This document shows, one piece after another, positions 1 through 7,488 of a stretch of DNA of 64,000 bases. Below the pieces are notes generated by a model. It saw nothing but the letters and a program-made list of their open reading frames with translations, was not told where the DNA came from and ran no database searches. The stretch covers positions 1 through 64,000 of the forward strand of contig JAJDEB010000044.1 in NCBI GenBank assembly GCA_029260015.1, in the 5' to 3' direction. A program made the position numbers and the translations under genes. How positions within the stretch are numbered: position 1 is the stretch's first letter; the number at the start of each line of letters is the position of its first letter. The DNA comes from Phycisphaerae bacterium. GTDB taxonomy: Bacteria > Planctomycetota > Phycisphaerae > UBA1845.

Positions 1-133
1 GCACTACAACGAACAACGTCCCCACGGCTCGCTGGGAAACCTGGCCCCCAGCGAATTCGCCAATGAAGGCCAGAAAGCCATGACCGAAGAGCGTCCCAAA
101 TTTCTCGTTACGATTGGTACAGAAATGGGGTAA
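1..133 (+). CDS. C-terminal end of an IS3-type transposase (truncated by window start)
   Basis: The reading frame starting at base 2 gives 43 residues that begin HYNEQRPHGSLGNLAPSEFA and stop at the TAA at 131-133. This is the usual C-terminal end of the rve/DDE integrase domain of IS3-family OrfB proteins, which carry a Y-N-x-x-R-P-H-x-S-L-G motif just after the catalytic Glu. The catalytic residues lie outside the window, so it cannot be judged whether the element is complete. The next gene is a broken uvrA on the opposite strand, so this tail marks the edge of a rearranged stretch. Confidence 0.8.
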   Translation, partial: HYNEQRPHGSLGNLAPSEFANEGQKAMTEERPKFLVTIGTEMG

Positions 134-208
134 GCGTCAAAGCACCCTTGGTCTAACATAAGCACTGGTATCAACACCGGGGGAAGGTCAGTAGGTTTCC
201 GTTACGCG

Positions 209-1220
209 TTAGGCTCTTCCGTCAGACTCAGTGCAAGTGCTGTTCGAGCCTAAAAGTGACTTCTGATCCAAGAACAAGAACGGGGCGGTGCGACTCGTCT
301 TGGATTTTGCAACTTTGGCCGGCGGACCCTGGACGACGATGAGTCCGCCCTCGTCGCCCGCGCCGGGGCCGATGTCGATGATCCAATCACTGCTGTTGGC
401 CACCTGCATATCGTGTTCGACCATGATGACGGTATTGCCTGCGTCAACCAACCCGTTTAATTGATCCATTAGCTTCGACACGTCCGCTGGATGCAGGCCG
501 TTGTTGGTTCATCCAGAACGTATAGCGTGTCACCTCGCTGTCCACGCTGCAATTCGGTTGCAAGCTTAATGCGTTGGGCTTCACCCCCGGAGAGTTCGGT
601 TGCTGGCTGACCAAGTCGGAGGTAACCGAGGCCGACTTGCAGCAAGGCATCAAGGGCACGGAGCACTGGAGTTTCATCGACAAAAAATTGGTGTGCGGAT
701 TCGACGGTCAGATCGAGAATTTCGGCGATGTTTTTGTTCCTGTACGTGATCTCCAACGTTTTTTCGTTGTAACGTTGTCCCTGACACACTGGGCACGGTG
801 TATAGACGCACGGAAGAAATAGCAACTCGACGCTGACAAAACCGGCTCCTTCACAGTTTGCGCATCGTCCCTTGGCAACATTGAACGAGAACCGCCCAAC
901 ATCGTATCGGCGAGACTTGGCTTTGCGCGTTTTCGCGAACAACTTGCGGACGTGATCGAATAAACCGGTGTATGTAGCCAGGTTGGAACGCGGTGTGCGA
1001 CCGATCGGTTTTTGGTCAACGGTCACGAGCCGTCGGACGTGTTCCATTCCGTCAACAATCCGCCCAACAGTTGATGTTTCCAATTCGCGTTCTAAAAGAT
1101 CGACTTCCCCGTTCGGAGCCTCAATGGTTCGCTTCTGCCCAAGTGTCTTACCGACGAATTCAACAATCGTCTGACTCACAAGGCTCGACTTCCCCGACCC
1201 AGACACGCCGGTAACCCATT
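209..1220 (-). pseudogene. uvrA: uvrA 3' fragment (excinuclease ABC subunit A), frameshifted
   Basis: UvrA is the DNA-damage-recognition ATPase of nucleotide excision repair. Only the second ABC module is present: Walker A VTGVSGSGKSSL right at the 5' edge, the zinc-finger Cys pairs (CANCEGAG and CPVCQGQRY), the ABC signature LSGGEAQRIKLATEL and Walker B LYVLDEPTT. Near 500 the frame shifts by one base: after DEPTT the ORF reads ACIQRTCRS and stops, while the other frame continues HPADVSKLMDQL to VEHDMQV and IDIGPGAGDEGG and ends at 209. Everything upstream of Walker A, more than half of the protein, is missing, and the sequence changes at about 1220 into a marC fragment on the other strand. 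It is therefore a dead remnant. Confidence 0.85.
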
Positions 1221-1221
1221 C

Positions 1222-1851
1222 AGCACGGCGGTGGTACTCCTCACTCTCACTGAAGGTTTCAGCGAAAACTGGCGCCGGAAACAAGCCCGCTTGGCCTGCA
1301 TCTATATGGCTGCCGTTCTGGTCACTTTCCTGTTGTTGGGCTCGTTGATTATGAACTTCTTTGGCATCTCAATTCCAGGGTTGCGCATTGCTGGGGGATT
1401 GATCGTCTCGCGCATCGGTTTTGGGATGCTGAATTCCAAGTCAGAGAACGAAATGTCCGAGGAGTCCCAAGAGGAAGCCGCGCGAAAAGTCGACATTGCA
1501 TTTACACCATTGGCTATGCCCATGCTCAGCGGACCCGGATGCATCGCCGTCACCATCGGCATGGCTACGGAGGCCAACGGAGTGGGTGAGATCTTGGCTA
1601 TTGTCGCGGGAATTGGACTGGTGGCCTTTGTTTCGTGGCTGGTGCTGCGTTCCGCTACCAGGGTGGTCCGTGCCTTGGGTGCAACCGGCATGAATGCCAT
1701 GGGCCGAATCATGGGCTTCCTGCTAGTTTGCGTGGGGATTCAATTCATTGTGGATGGCACCCACGATATCCTGTCAAGCCCGGAATTCTGGCGCCCCATC
1801 TTAGATGCAATCCACGACTGCGTCACTTCTATGACCCACAAACCCACTTAG
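1222..1851 (+). pseudogene. marC-family (UPF0056) membrane protein, 5' truncated
   Basis: The frame gives a multi-spanning membrane protein of the MarC/UPF0056 family, with recognisable blocks LTEGFSENWRRKQA, FFGISIPGLRIAGGLI, PLAMPMLSGPGCIA and MNAMGRIMGFLL. The first 25-30 residues expected of the family (first membrane helix and the N-P-I-G region) are absent, because the homology begins exactly where the uvrA remnant ends at about 1220. A GTG at 1231 could initiate, but there is no convincing ribosome site. An intact paralogue lies at 3541-4149. Family function is poorly known; early links to multiple antibiotic resistance were not upheld. Probably non-functional. Confidence 0.75.
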
Positions 1852-2406
1852 TTGGCACTGCATTCCGCAGATATCTCGTGAAACGTTACCCGGCAAGGGA
1901 CAACCATCTCACCCACGAGACAGTCGCGGAGTGAAACGACTATTCGTCGAAACTGGTCGTGTGGTGGCATTGATTGAGTGGCGGCGTCCGAGTTGACTCC
2001 AAGCAAAACGCCGCATTAGTTTTCGGAGAGCGGCTGCACGACTCGATGCACTTGATGCACGGTGTCACTGGTGCGAACAGCAGAACCGACTGAGCGATTC
2101 CAATAGTCTTGCTCACGGCTGAAGTCGCCGGTATTATCAAAGATGGCAACTTTGGTTTCATCGGTCCCGCAATTCCCTGGTTGGGTGATTGGCCAGTTCC
2201 GATCCACTGAGTCGTGCCCAATCCGCGAGTAGCCCACATCGAAGTATTCGTCGGAGTTGCTGACGCCATGCATTCATTGGGTTTGATTTGAGCGACAAAC
2301 ACGTAAGTGGAATCTCCTAGAACCGCTATATTAAGTTGTCGACACACAAATTGTTTTCAGCACTCATTCAGTCTTCTCGCAGTTTTCTTATGGAGATACG
2401 TTAGCG
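1852..2406. other. intergenic stretch without a convincing gene
   Basis: About 550 bases between the truncated marC and the carbonic anhydrase. A minus-strand frame at 2016-2273 (85 codons) has protein-like composition, but it has no ribosome site and no family that I recognise, and it is closed by a stop directly upstream of its ATG. It may be the remains of a gene. The last bases hold the ribosome site for the next gene (GGAGAT about 10 bases before the ATG). Confidence 0.4.
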
Positions 2407-3051
2407 ATGCGTCTATTGCCAGAATTGATTGAAAAAAACAGGTCGTGGGCCAAGAACGTTACTGCTGAGAATCCAAACTTCTTCGCCGAGTTGGCCAAGA
2501 AACAGAGCCCTAAATATCTATGGATTGGGTGCTCTGACAGTCGCGTCCCGGCGAACCAAATCGTCGGGTTGATGCCCGGTGAAGTCTTCGTTCACCGCAA
2601 CATCGCCAATGTTGTTGTACACACCGATTTCAACTGTTTGAGCGTTGTTGAATTCGCCGTTGCCGTTCTGAAAGTCAAACACATCATCGTTTGCGGGCAC
2701 TACGGTTGCGGTGGAGTTAAGGCTGCCAGCCAAAACCAATATCTTGGATTGATTGACAATTGGTTGCGCCACATCCGAGACGTGCGCAATAAACATGACG
2801 CCGCCTTAAGCGCCATCGCAGACGAAAATGAGCGATTTGATCGGCTTTGCGAGCTAAATGTTGTCGAGCAAGCAAACAATGTTTGCCATACCACCATCGT
2901 TCAAGAGGCTTGGGCGAAGGGGCAAGAACTTTCTGTTCATGGCTGGATCTACAAGATTCAAGATGGATTGATCCGCGACATTCAAGTCACAATCTCTGGC
3001 CCTGATGAAATTGCAGACGCATACAAGGTTGCGATTGGCAGCGACGTTTGA
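2407..3051 (+). CDS. can: beta-class carbonic anhydrase
   Basis: This cytoplasmic zinc enzyme interconverts CO2 and bicarbonate. The 214-residue protein is full length for the class. Zinc ligands are visible as Cys42, His98 and Cys101 (GCSDSR and VCGHYGCGG), with the catalytic Asp44/Arg46 dyad in the first motif. The RNIAN segment (about 64-68) is typical. The ATG at 2407 has GGAG about ten bases upstream. The gene is followed at once by a decayed second beta-carbonic anhydrase and then by an intact marC, so it sits in a small duplicated or assembled neighbourhood. It is the only intact CO2-handling gene here. Confidence 0.95.
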   Translation: MRLLPELIEKNRSWAKNVTAENPNFFAELAKKQSPKYLWIGCSDSRVPANQIVGLMPGEVFVHRNIANVVVHTDFNCLSVVEFAVAVLKVKHIIVCGHYGCGGVKAASQNQYLGLIDNWLRHIRDVRNKHDAALSAIADENERFDRLCELNVVEQANNVCHTTIVQEAWAKGQELSVHGWIYKIQDGLIRDIQVTISGPDEIADAYKVAIGSDV

Positions 3052-3140
3052 TAATGGATTCGCCCACCTTGAATCCGCTTGCCCCAAGCCTTCATGGTTT
3101 CGCTCGGTCAATGTTCGGAACGATTGAAGACCTCAAGTAA

Positions 3141-3548
3141 CTGCAGCCCAATTCAGACGGCTGGTCGGCCGTCATTTTCTGCTGTTCCGAAAACGGTTTT
3201 CAACCTGATCAAAATTCAATTTCTGAGATCGGGGAAGTTTATATTGTCCAAAATTTCGGAAGCGTAATATTGCCATAGGGTGAAGACGAGGTTGTTGCGG
3301 AGACTACCCATGTCTTGCAAGAAAAACAACTGAAGGACTTAATCGTTCTTGGTCACATTCGCTGCAAGACCATTGAGCACTTTCTATGGACGGAGCCGAG
3401 ACATGATTCTTGCCGGTCATGGACACAAATAGGTGCATCATGGTTAAACGACATGGCGGATGCTCGCGTAAGGCCAATTACGGGAATGTCGCATTCACTG
3501 CGTACAGTTCAGGCCAACTATCTGACGCGGACATCACTCGATGATTGA
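3141..3548 (+). pseudogene. decayed second beta-carbonic anhydrase
   Basis: One reading frame (codons starting at multiples of three, for example 3180 and 3264) carries degraded versions of the beta-carbonic anhydrase landmarks in order: VIFCCSENGFQ (for the C-S-D-S-R motif), GEVYIVQNFGSVI (for G-E-L-F-V-x-R-N-A-G-N), KDLIVLGHIRCK (for the H-x-x-C motif), ASWLND and LRTVQANYL. A TAG at 3276-3278 interrupts the frame, a TAA at 3138 closes it upstream, and the CSDSR residues are lost. The frame ends at a TGA at 3546-3548 that overlaps the start of marC. It is too degraded to be active. It is less similar to the intact gene than a recent duplicate would be, so it may come from another subtype. 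Confidence 0.6.
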
Positions 3549-4149
3549 CTACGTCGCGACTTTCATTGCGTTCTTCGCTGTAATCGATCCCATCGGAACG
3601 GTGCCTGTGTTTGTCGCAGTAACGCAACATCACGACGAAGCAACGAGGCGCAAGGTTGCGCTGATCGCTACAGGGGTCTCAGCGGTGGTGCTTTTTGTAT
3701 TCGTTGTAGTAGGCGAGATAATCCTCAGGGCGATGAACATCCCACTTCCGGCATTTCGCATCGCAGGCGGCGTCGTCCTGTTTCTGTTCGCGATCACGAT
3801 GATATTGGGAGAGAGCAAGCCCGAGAATGAGATTACGCTCGCCGAAAGCGCTGAAGACACCGCCATCTTTCCGGTGGCAGTGCCTTCGCTTGCGGGTCCG
3901 GGCGCGATGCTTGCTGCCGTTCTGTTCACTGAGAACGCCCGATTCAACCTCTGGGAGCAGGCGCAAACCGTTCTCATGATGTTTGCAGTTCTCCTTGTAG
4001 CCCTTGTGCTCATGCTCGTTGCTGGTCGTGTCCAGCGCGTGATCGGTGCCAGTGGCGCTAGCGTAATTAGCCGCGTCATGGGATTGATTCTCGCATCGGC
4101 GGCAACGCACAATGCCTTAGAAGGGATCAAAGAGTACTTCGAGATCTGA
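3541..4149 (+). CDS. MarC-family (UPF0056) integral membrane protein
   Basis: The 202-residue protein is full length for the MarC family and highly hydrophobic, with about six predicted membrane helices. Family blocks seen include VIDPIGTVPVFVAVTQ near residue 14, PAFRIAGGVVLF near 70, PSLAGPGAML near 120 and ISRVMGLILAS near the C-terminus. The family is sometimes annotated as an amino-acid or antibiotic exporter, but the substrate is not established. The ATG at 3541 overlaps the end of the decayed carbonic anhydrase frame. A truncated paralogue lies at 1222-1851, so two MarC genes flank two carbonic anhydrase genes. Confidence 0.85.
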   Translation: MIDYVATFIAFFAVIDPIGTVPVFVAVTQHHDEATRRKVALIATGVSAVVLFVFVVVGEIILRAMNIPLPAFRIAGGVVLFLFAITMILGESKPENEITLAESAEDTAIFPVAVPSLAGPGAMLAAVLFTENARFNLWEQAQTVLMMFAVLLVALVLMLVAGRVQRVIGASGASVISRVMGLILASAATHNALEGIKEYFEI

Positions 4150-4190
4150 ATGCTGCTTTCATTTTTCCGATAGAACCAGGTCTTTGGTGA

Positions 4191-4223
4191 ATGATAAGAT
4201 GACCATTGCTCTTATCATAAGAG
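4191..4223. repeat. nested inverted repeats (possible operator or attenuator)
   Basis: In the 349-base gap after marC two alternative dyads overlap. ATGATAAG at 4191-4198 pairs with CTTATCAT at 4211-4218 (8-bp arms, 12-base loop), and CTCTTAT at 4209-4215 pairs with ATAAGAG at 4217-4223 around a single C. Sharing of the middle arm makes the two hairpins mutually exclusive. There is no T-run, so it is not a standard terminator. The rest of the gap (4224-4498) shows nothing else convincing. Confidence 0.45.
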
Positions 4224-4498
4224 GAACGCATTGGGCGCCGTGGATCAGGCTAGCATCTCACGTCGCCTGAACAGTCGACGATTGTGGCGAATAAAGCCAC
4301 TCACGGCGTAGGCGATGAAACGAATTACGACCACTCTGCATATAGGCTCAACCCGTGGCGGCTACGACGACGGTGCCTACCGTGTCCAAAATCAATTCTT
4401 CAATTTTGTTATGTAGGCCGTTCTCGCCGGTCTGCGTGCCCAACGACTTGGCGGTCAGGATCATTGCATGATTCGACGATTTCTTGCGGAGTTAAGTC

Positions 4499-5149
4499 AT
4501 GGCCCCCATTGCGCGAACGAAACAAGTCGCCGGAAATAAACCAGAAATCGATGATGACGGGATGCCAATCGATCAATGGGAAAACGAGGGTGGCCGCGTC
4601 CATGCGCAGGCAGGCATTGGTCGGGTGGGGGTCGGATCCAATCTACGCACGTGGGGCAAGAGATGTGATAGGGCGGCCGGACGCACATTAGGCACCAGCA
4701 TCGTGCTGCCCCCTGAAAAGCAGAATAGGATCATCTTTCTGCTCAATCAACTAATCACTGAAACGTTCGACCTCTGCGGGCAGATCAAGCAGGCGAGTTG
4801 GAACGTCAGAGACCCGCAGTTTCAAAATTTGCATGAACAGTTTGACGACCTAGCTGTACAGTTGGAGAAGTACTCCAATCTGATCGCCGAACGGGCGACG
4901 GTGTTGGGGGCTACAGTCTGCATAACCTCCGAGGCGTCCCGTCTCACCGAGTCTACCCCCGACGTGAAGGGAGGTATGCAGCACGTCGCGACCCTGGCGA
5001 TGCGTTTCTCTGCCCTAGTCTCGACGACGCGATCCGCCATTGATGCCTCCACTGAACTTGGCGATGCCGTCTCTGCGGACCTGCTTACCGAAATTTCTCA
5101 TGGTCTGGTCAAGTCTTTACGATTCTTGGAGGCGTGTTTGCAGGCGTGA
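4499..5149 (+). CDS. dps: Dps-like ferritin-fold protein with a 65-residue N-terminal extension
   Basis: Residues about 66-216 match the Dps/bacterioferritin-like fold, whose dodecamers bind iron and protect DNA from peroxide. The pattern WNVRDPQFQNLHEQFDDL followed by LIAERATVLG is diagnostic. Aligned on the E. coli Dps ferroxidase residues by spacing (His51, His63, Asp67, Asp78, Glu82), this protein has Ser100, His112, Asp116, Asn127 and Glu131. Two of the five ligands are thus replaced. The first 65 residues (MAPIARTKQVAGNKPEIDDD and onward) are not part of the Dps fold, and I do not recognise them. They may be a fused small gene, since the ATG at 4499 has a fair ribosome site (GGAG). Function as a storage protein with altered iron chemistry is an inference. 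Confidence 0.75.
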   Translation: MAPIARTKQVAGNKPEIDDDGMPIDQWENEGGRVHAQAGIGRVGVGSNLRTWGKRCDRAAGRTLGTSIVLPPEKQNRIIFLLNQLITETFDLCGQIKQASWNVRDPQFQNLHEQFDDLAVQLEKYSNLIAERATVLGATVCITSEASRLTESTPDVKGGMQHVATLAMRFSALVSTTRSAIDASTELGDAVSADLLTEISHGLVKSLRFLEACLQA

Positions 5150-5938
5150 TGTCAACGGCTGCGTCTCGCGTTACTTCAGAAGAGAAAAATGCAAGGTACT
5201 GGCAGCCTTCAATTGTCGGTAAAATAGAAGATCCTGCGACAAGCTGCCGCGTCTATTAGATTTAGCGAAGTGCGAGAAGGATCACCTCGTCACCGAAGGC
5301 GATCGCCCCAGGATTGAACGTGCCGACGATTTCAAGATCAACGTGGGACGGTCTCGAGTCGCCGGGCCGACGAAGGCAGGTCGTGAATAGTCGGCGAATC
5401 ATGATATTGCCTCTGTCTGGAGTGGAAATCCATCGGGCACATCAATGCCGCGGATGAGCATAAAAGTGGTAACCAACGTAGGCTGAATCAAGAGGCGATC
5501 GACCTGCGAGTCATGATCCAATTGGATGGTTTGCAGAAACATGATTGGCGATTCCAAGGGTGTAGGTTTGCCTACATTGCACGCCGGTTAGGTGAACGGG
5601 CATCCATTCATTTTGCTCTCCCCAGGTCTCCGGCTGGACCTCCACTTCGGTCTCCGGCTGATTCGTCGGATCATCGAGTCCGAAGTCGATCTTATTCGCC
5701 TTGGTAGGTTGTCGCTCTATTGTCCCGATTCGACTTTGGACTTGATCACGAATAATGAGTTTCATGTTCAGCAGGTCGCACGGGTTGGCACCGACTCTTC
5801 TTGTTGTCCATTGCTTACATTGCACGAGACGACGAATCCCTGTCGTCCATACCAGAGTGGGCCGAGCGGGCGATTCGACCGGTTAGCAGGGGGGAGCCGC
5901 GTTTCGCTGGTTCGCGGGCTGCGGTTGCACAGCCGCTT
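5150..5938. other. intergenic, probable gene debris before the IS
   Basis: About 790 bases without a credible gene. A short open stretch around 5268-5390 reads DDFKINVGRSRVAGPTKAG and could be a remnant, but I cannot name it. Other open frames lack codon bias and ribosome sites. The stretch ends at the left terminal repeat of the insertion sequence. Confidence 0.4.
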
Positions 5939-5964
5939 GCGGGGGTCCAAAATGTAGGCCGCTT
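5939..5964 (+). repeat. left terminal inverted repeat of the IS
   Basis: The 20-base core gcgggggtccaaaatgtagg (5939-5958) is followed by CCGCTT. It matches the complement of 7264-7291 with two mismatches and one extra base, and it matches the left end of the second element at 63830-63849 at 18 of 20 positions. Confidence 0.75.
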
Positions 5965-6009
5965 GTGACTACTGGACTTACGTCTCCTGTTCGTCGGAGC
6001 CGATACCTC

Positions 6010-7098
6010 ATGCCACGCTGGGTCTACGTCGTTCTTCACCTCCTGTTCGAAGGTCAATCAGCACGTCGCGATGCACGCGTTCGAATCCTGCTTGCCCAAA
6101 TTGATATCCTGCGATCGCAACTCGACGGCAATCGCGTGATCCCGTCCCCGGCTGATCGCTCCCGGCTGCTGTCCATCGGAAAGGAACTCGGCCACGACGT
6201 CAAGGACTTTGTTGGGATCGTGAAACCCGAGACCTATCGACGCTGGATCCGTCAGAATGAAGCCGGCAAAAAACCGAAGCCGGTCGGACGCCCCCGGATC
6301 AGCACTGTGCGACGCCGGATCATCGTTCGAATCGCCAAAGAAAACTTCGGTTGGGGCTATCGCCGGATTGTTGGCGAACTCTTCAAACTCCATCTTCCCG
6401 TTGGTCGCTCCAGCATTCGGCGCATCTTGCAAGAAGAAGGGTTCGCGCCTCCTCCGGGGAAGGCACGCCGCACACACGCGACCGAAACGCCTTGGCGGAA
6501 GTTTCTGCGATTACACATGAACACGCTCGTTGCGTGCGACTTCTTCACCAAAAGCGTATGGACACCGATCGGGTCCAGAACTGCATACTGTTTATTCTTC
6601 ATTCACTTGAAGAGCCGCAGAGTCTTCATGTGTTCGGCCACCTACCATCCGAATGGGCAATGGATGATGCAACAAGCGCGGAACGTGCAGATGTGGATGG
6701 AGGATCAGAAGATTGAACCTCGGTTCCTACTCCGTGACCGCGATGCGAAGTTCACGCTTGTATTCGACACGTTGTTCAATGATGTCGGAATCCGCATTGT
6801 GAAGTCGCCAGTACAAGGGCCGAACGCGAACGCATTTGCCGAATCGTGGATCGGTTCGCTCAAGCGTGAATGCTTGGACCACTTCACCTGCTTCAGTCGC
6901 AAGCACCTGGATCACATCCTGCGTGAGTATGTTCGATTCTACAACAGATACCGCCCACATCAGGGGCTGAATAATCGCCCACTGGCTGTCGCTGGCGGCA
7001 ACGATCCAGCGCCGCCCGAGCAGCCGGAATCGGATCCGATTCGCTGCGAGCGATTCCTCGGTGGTTTGCTGCGCCACTACTATCGCGCGGCTGCGTGA
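6010..7098 (+). CDS. IS transposase, integrase-core (DD35E)
   Basis: This 362-residue protein catalyses strand transfer of the element. A helix-turn-helix/helper region (about residues 70-150, with a GRPRISTVRRRIIVRIA segment) precedes the rve catalytic core. The triad is visible as Asp177 (VACDFF), Asp243 (LLRDRDAKF) and Glu278 (AFAESWIGSLKREC), a 35-residue spacing. The C-terminal YNRYRPHQGL motif is also typical. I place the start at ATG 6010 (MPRWVYVVLHLL) because the related copy at 63901 starts at the same point (MRRWFNVILHLL), and a GGAG precedes both. An earlier in-frame ATG at 5965 lies close to the terminal repeat. The frame is intact, so the enzyme is probably active. Confidence 0.9.
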   Translation: MPRWVYVVLHLLFEGQSARRDARVRILLAQIDILRSQLDGNRVIPSPADRSRLLSIGKELGHDVKDFVGIVKPETYRRWIRQNEAGKKPKPVGRPRISTVRRRIIVRIAKENFGWGYRRIVGELFKLHLPVGRSSIRRILQEEGFAPPPGKARRTHATETPWRKFLRLHMNTLVACDFFTKSVWTPIGSRTAYCLFFIHLKSRRVFMCSATYHPNGQWMMQQARNVQMWMEDQKIEPRFLLRDRDAKFTLVFDTLFNDVGIRIVKSPVQGPNANAFAESWIGSLKRECLDHFTCFSRKHLDHILREYVRFYNRYRPHQGLNNRPLAVAGGNDPAPPEQPESDPIRCERFLGGLLRHYYRAAA

Positions 7099-7263
7099 CA
7101 ATCAGTCGCCCAAGCCCTTCATGTCGCCACATCTTTCGCTCTCGCCACTCAACGGCGACTCTGTTATCATGCGCGAAGTTGCCTGCGATCCTCGCAACTG
7201 ACTCATCCGTCTCACGAAACCACGCCATTGAATGAATTTCAAATCACTTCCGAAGCCGAATAG

Positions 7264-7291
7264 AAGCGGCACCTACATATTGGACCCTCGC
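7264..7291 (-). repeat. right terminal inverted repeat of the IS
   Basis: Read on the minus strand this segment starts gcgagggtccaatatgtagg and continues TGCCGCTT. It mirrors the left end at 5939-5964 and fixes the right boundary of the element about 190 bases beyond the transposase stop. Confidence 0.7.
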
Positions 7292-7311
7292 TGAATGGAC
7301 CCGCGCGAGTT

Positions 7312-7345
7312 TTGGCACAGTTCTTGGCACAGTTCATTGTGCCAA
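7312..7345. repeat. tandem 12-bp repeat plus hairpin upstream of the recombinase
   Basis: TTGGCACAGTTC occurs twice in perfect tandem (7312-7323 and 7324-7335), and the second copy forms a perfect 8-bp hairpin with TGTGCCAA at 7338-7345. A run of A follows on this strand, which is the wrong polarity for a terminator. Its position just upstream of a serine recombinase suggests a protein-binding or attachment site, but this is inference. Confidence 0.55.
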
Positions 7346-7351
7346 AAAAAA

Positions 7352-7394
7352 GACGCCTCGTAACGACTTGTAAATAAAGTCTTTACGAAACGCC
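7352..7394. repeat. imperfect 18-bp inverted repeat
   Basis: Segments 7352-7369 and 7377-7394 are inverted repeats matching at about 14 of 18 positions around a 7-base AT-rich centre. Together with the tandem repeats just upstream, this fits a crossover or regulatory site for the recombinase encoded from 7489. From here to about 7660 the sequence holds nothing else that I can name. Confidence 0.45.
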
Positions 7395-7488
7395 AAAAAT
7401 GTAAAACGGAGAGGGGGGATTCGCGAGCCCCGGTTTTGCGCAACCTGCTGACTGCGCTCGATTTACGCGTAAGCTCTTCGTTGAAACG

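Larger units (their letters stand above)
5939..7291 (+). mobile_element. complete insertion sequence with DD35E transposase
   Basis: The element is about 1.35 kb and is bounded by imperfect inverted repeats: the left end at 5939 reads gcgggggtccaaaatgtagg, and the complement of the right end at 7291 reads gcgagggtccaatatgtagg. The similarity continues a few bases further inward (GCCGCTT on both sides). It encodes a single transposase (6010-7098). I could not find an unambiguous target-site duplication, so the outermost bases may be off by a few. A related left end appears at 63830 with the start of a similar transposase, which shows that the family is present in several copies. Confidence 0.75.

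Noticed and set aside
2016-2273. Minus-strand 85-codon frame with protein-like composition
   Set aside because: No ribosome site, no family recognised, stop immediately upstream of the ATG. Kept only as a note on the intergenic stretch.
3079-3267. Separate small gene in another frame before marC
   Set aside because: It overlaps the decayed carbonic anhydrase, which is in a different frame and shows family motifs; this frame has none.
5592-5957. Frame of 121 codons before the IS
   Set aside because: Arg/Leu/Ser-rich composition, no ribosome site, and it runs into the terminal repeat of the element.
7312-7352. Rho-independent terminator
   Set aside because: The hairpin is followed by A and not T on the plus strand, and on the minus strand the T-run precedes the hairpin.
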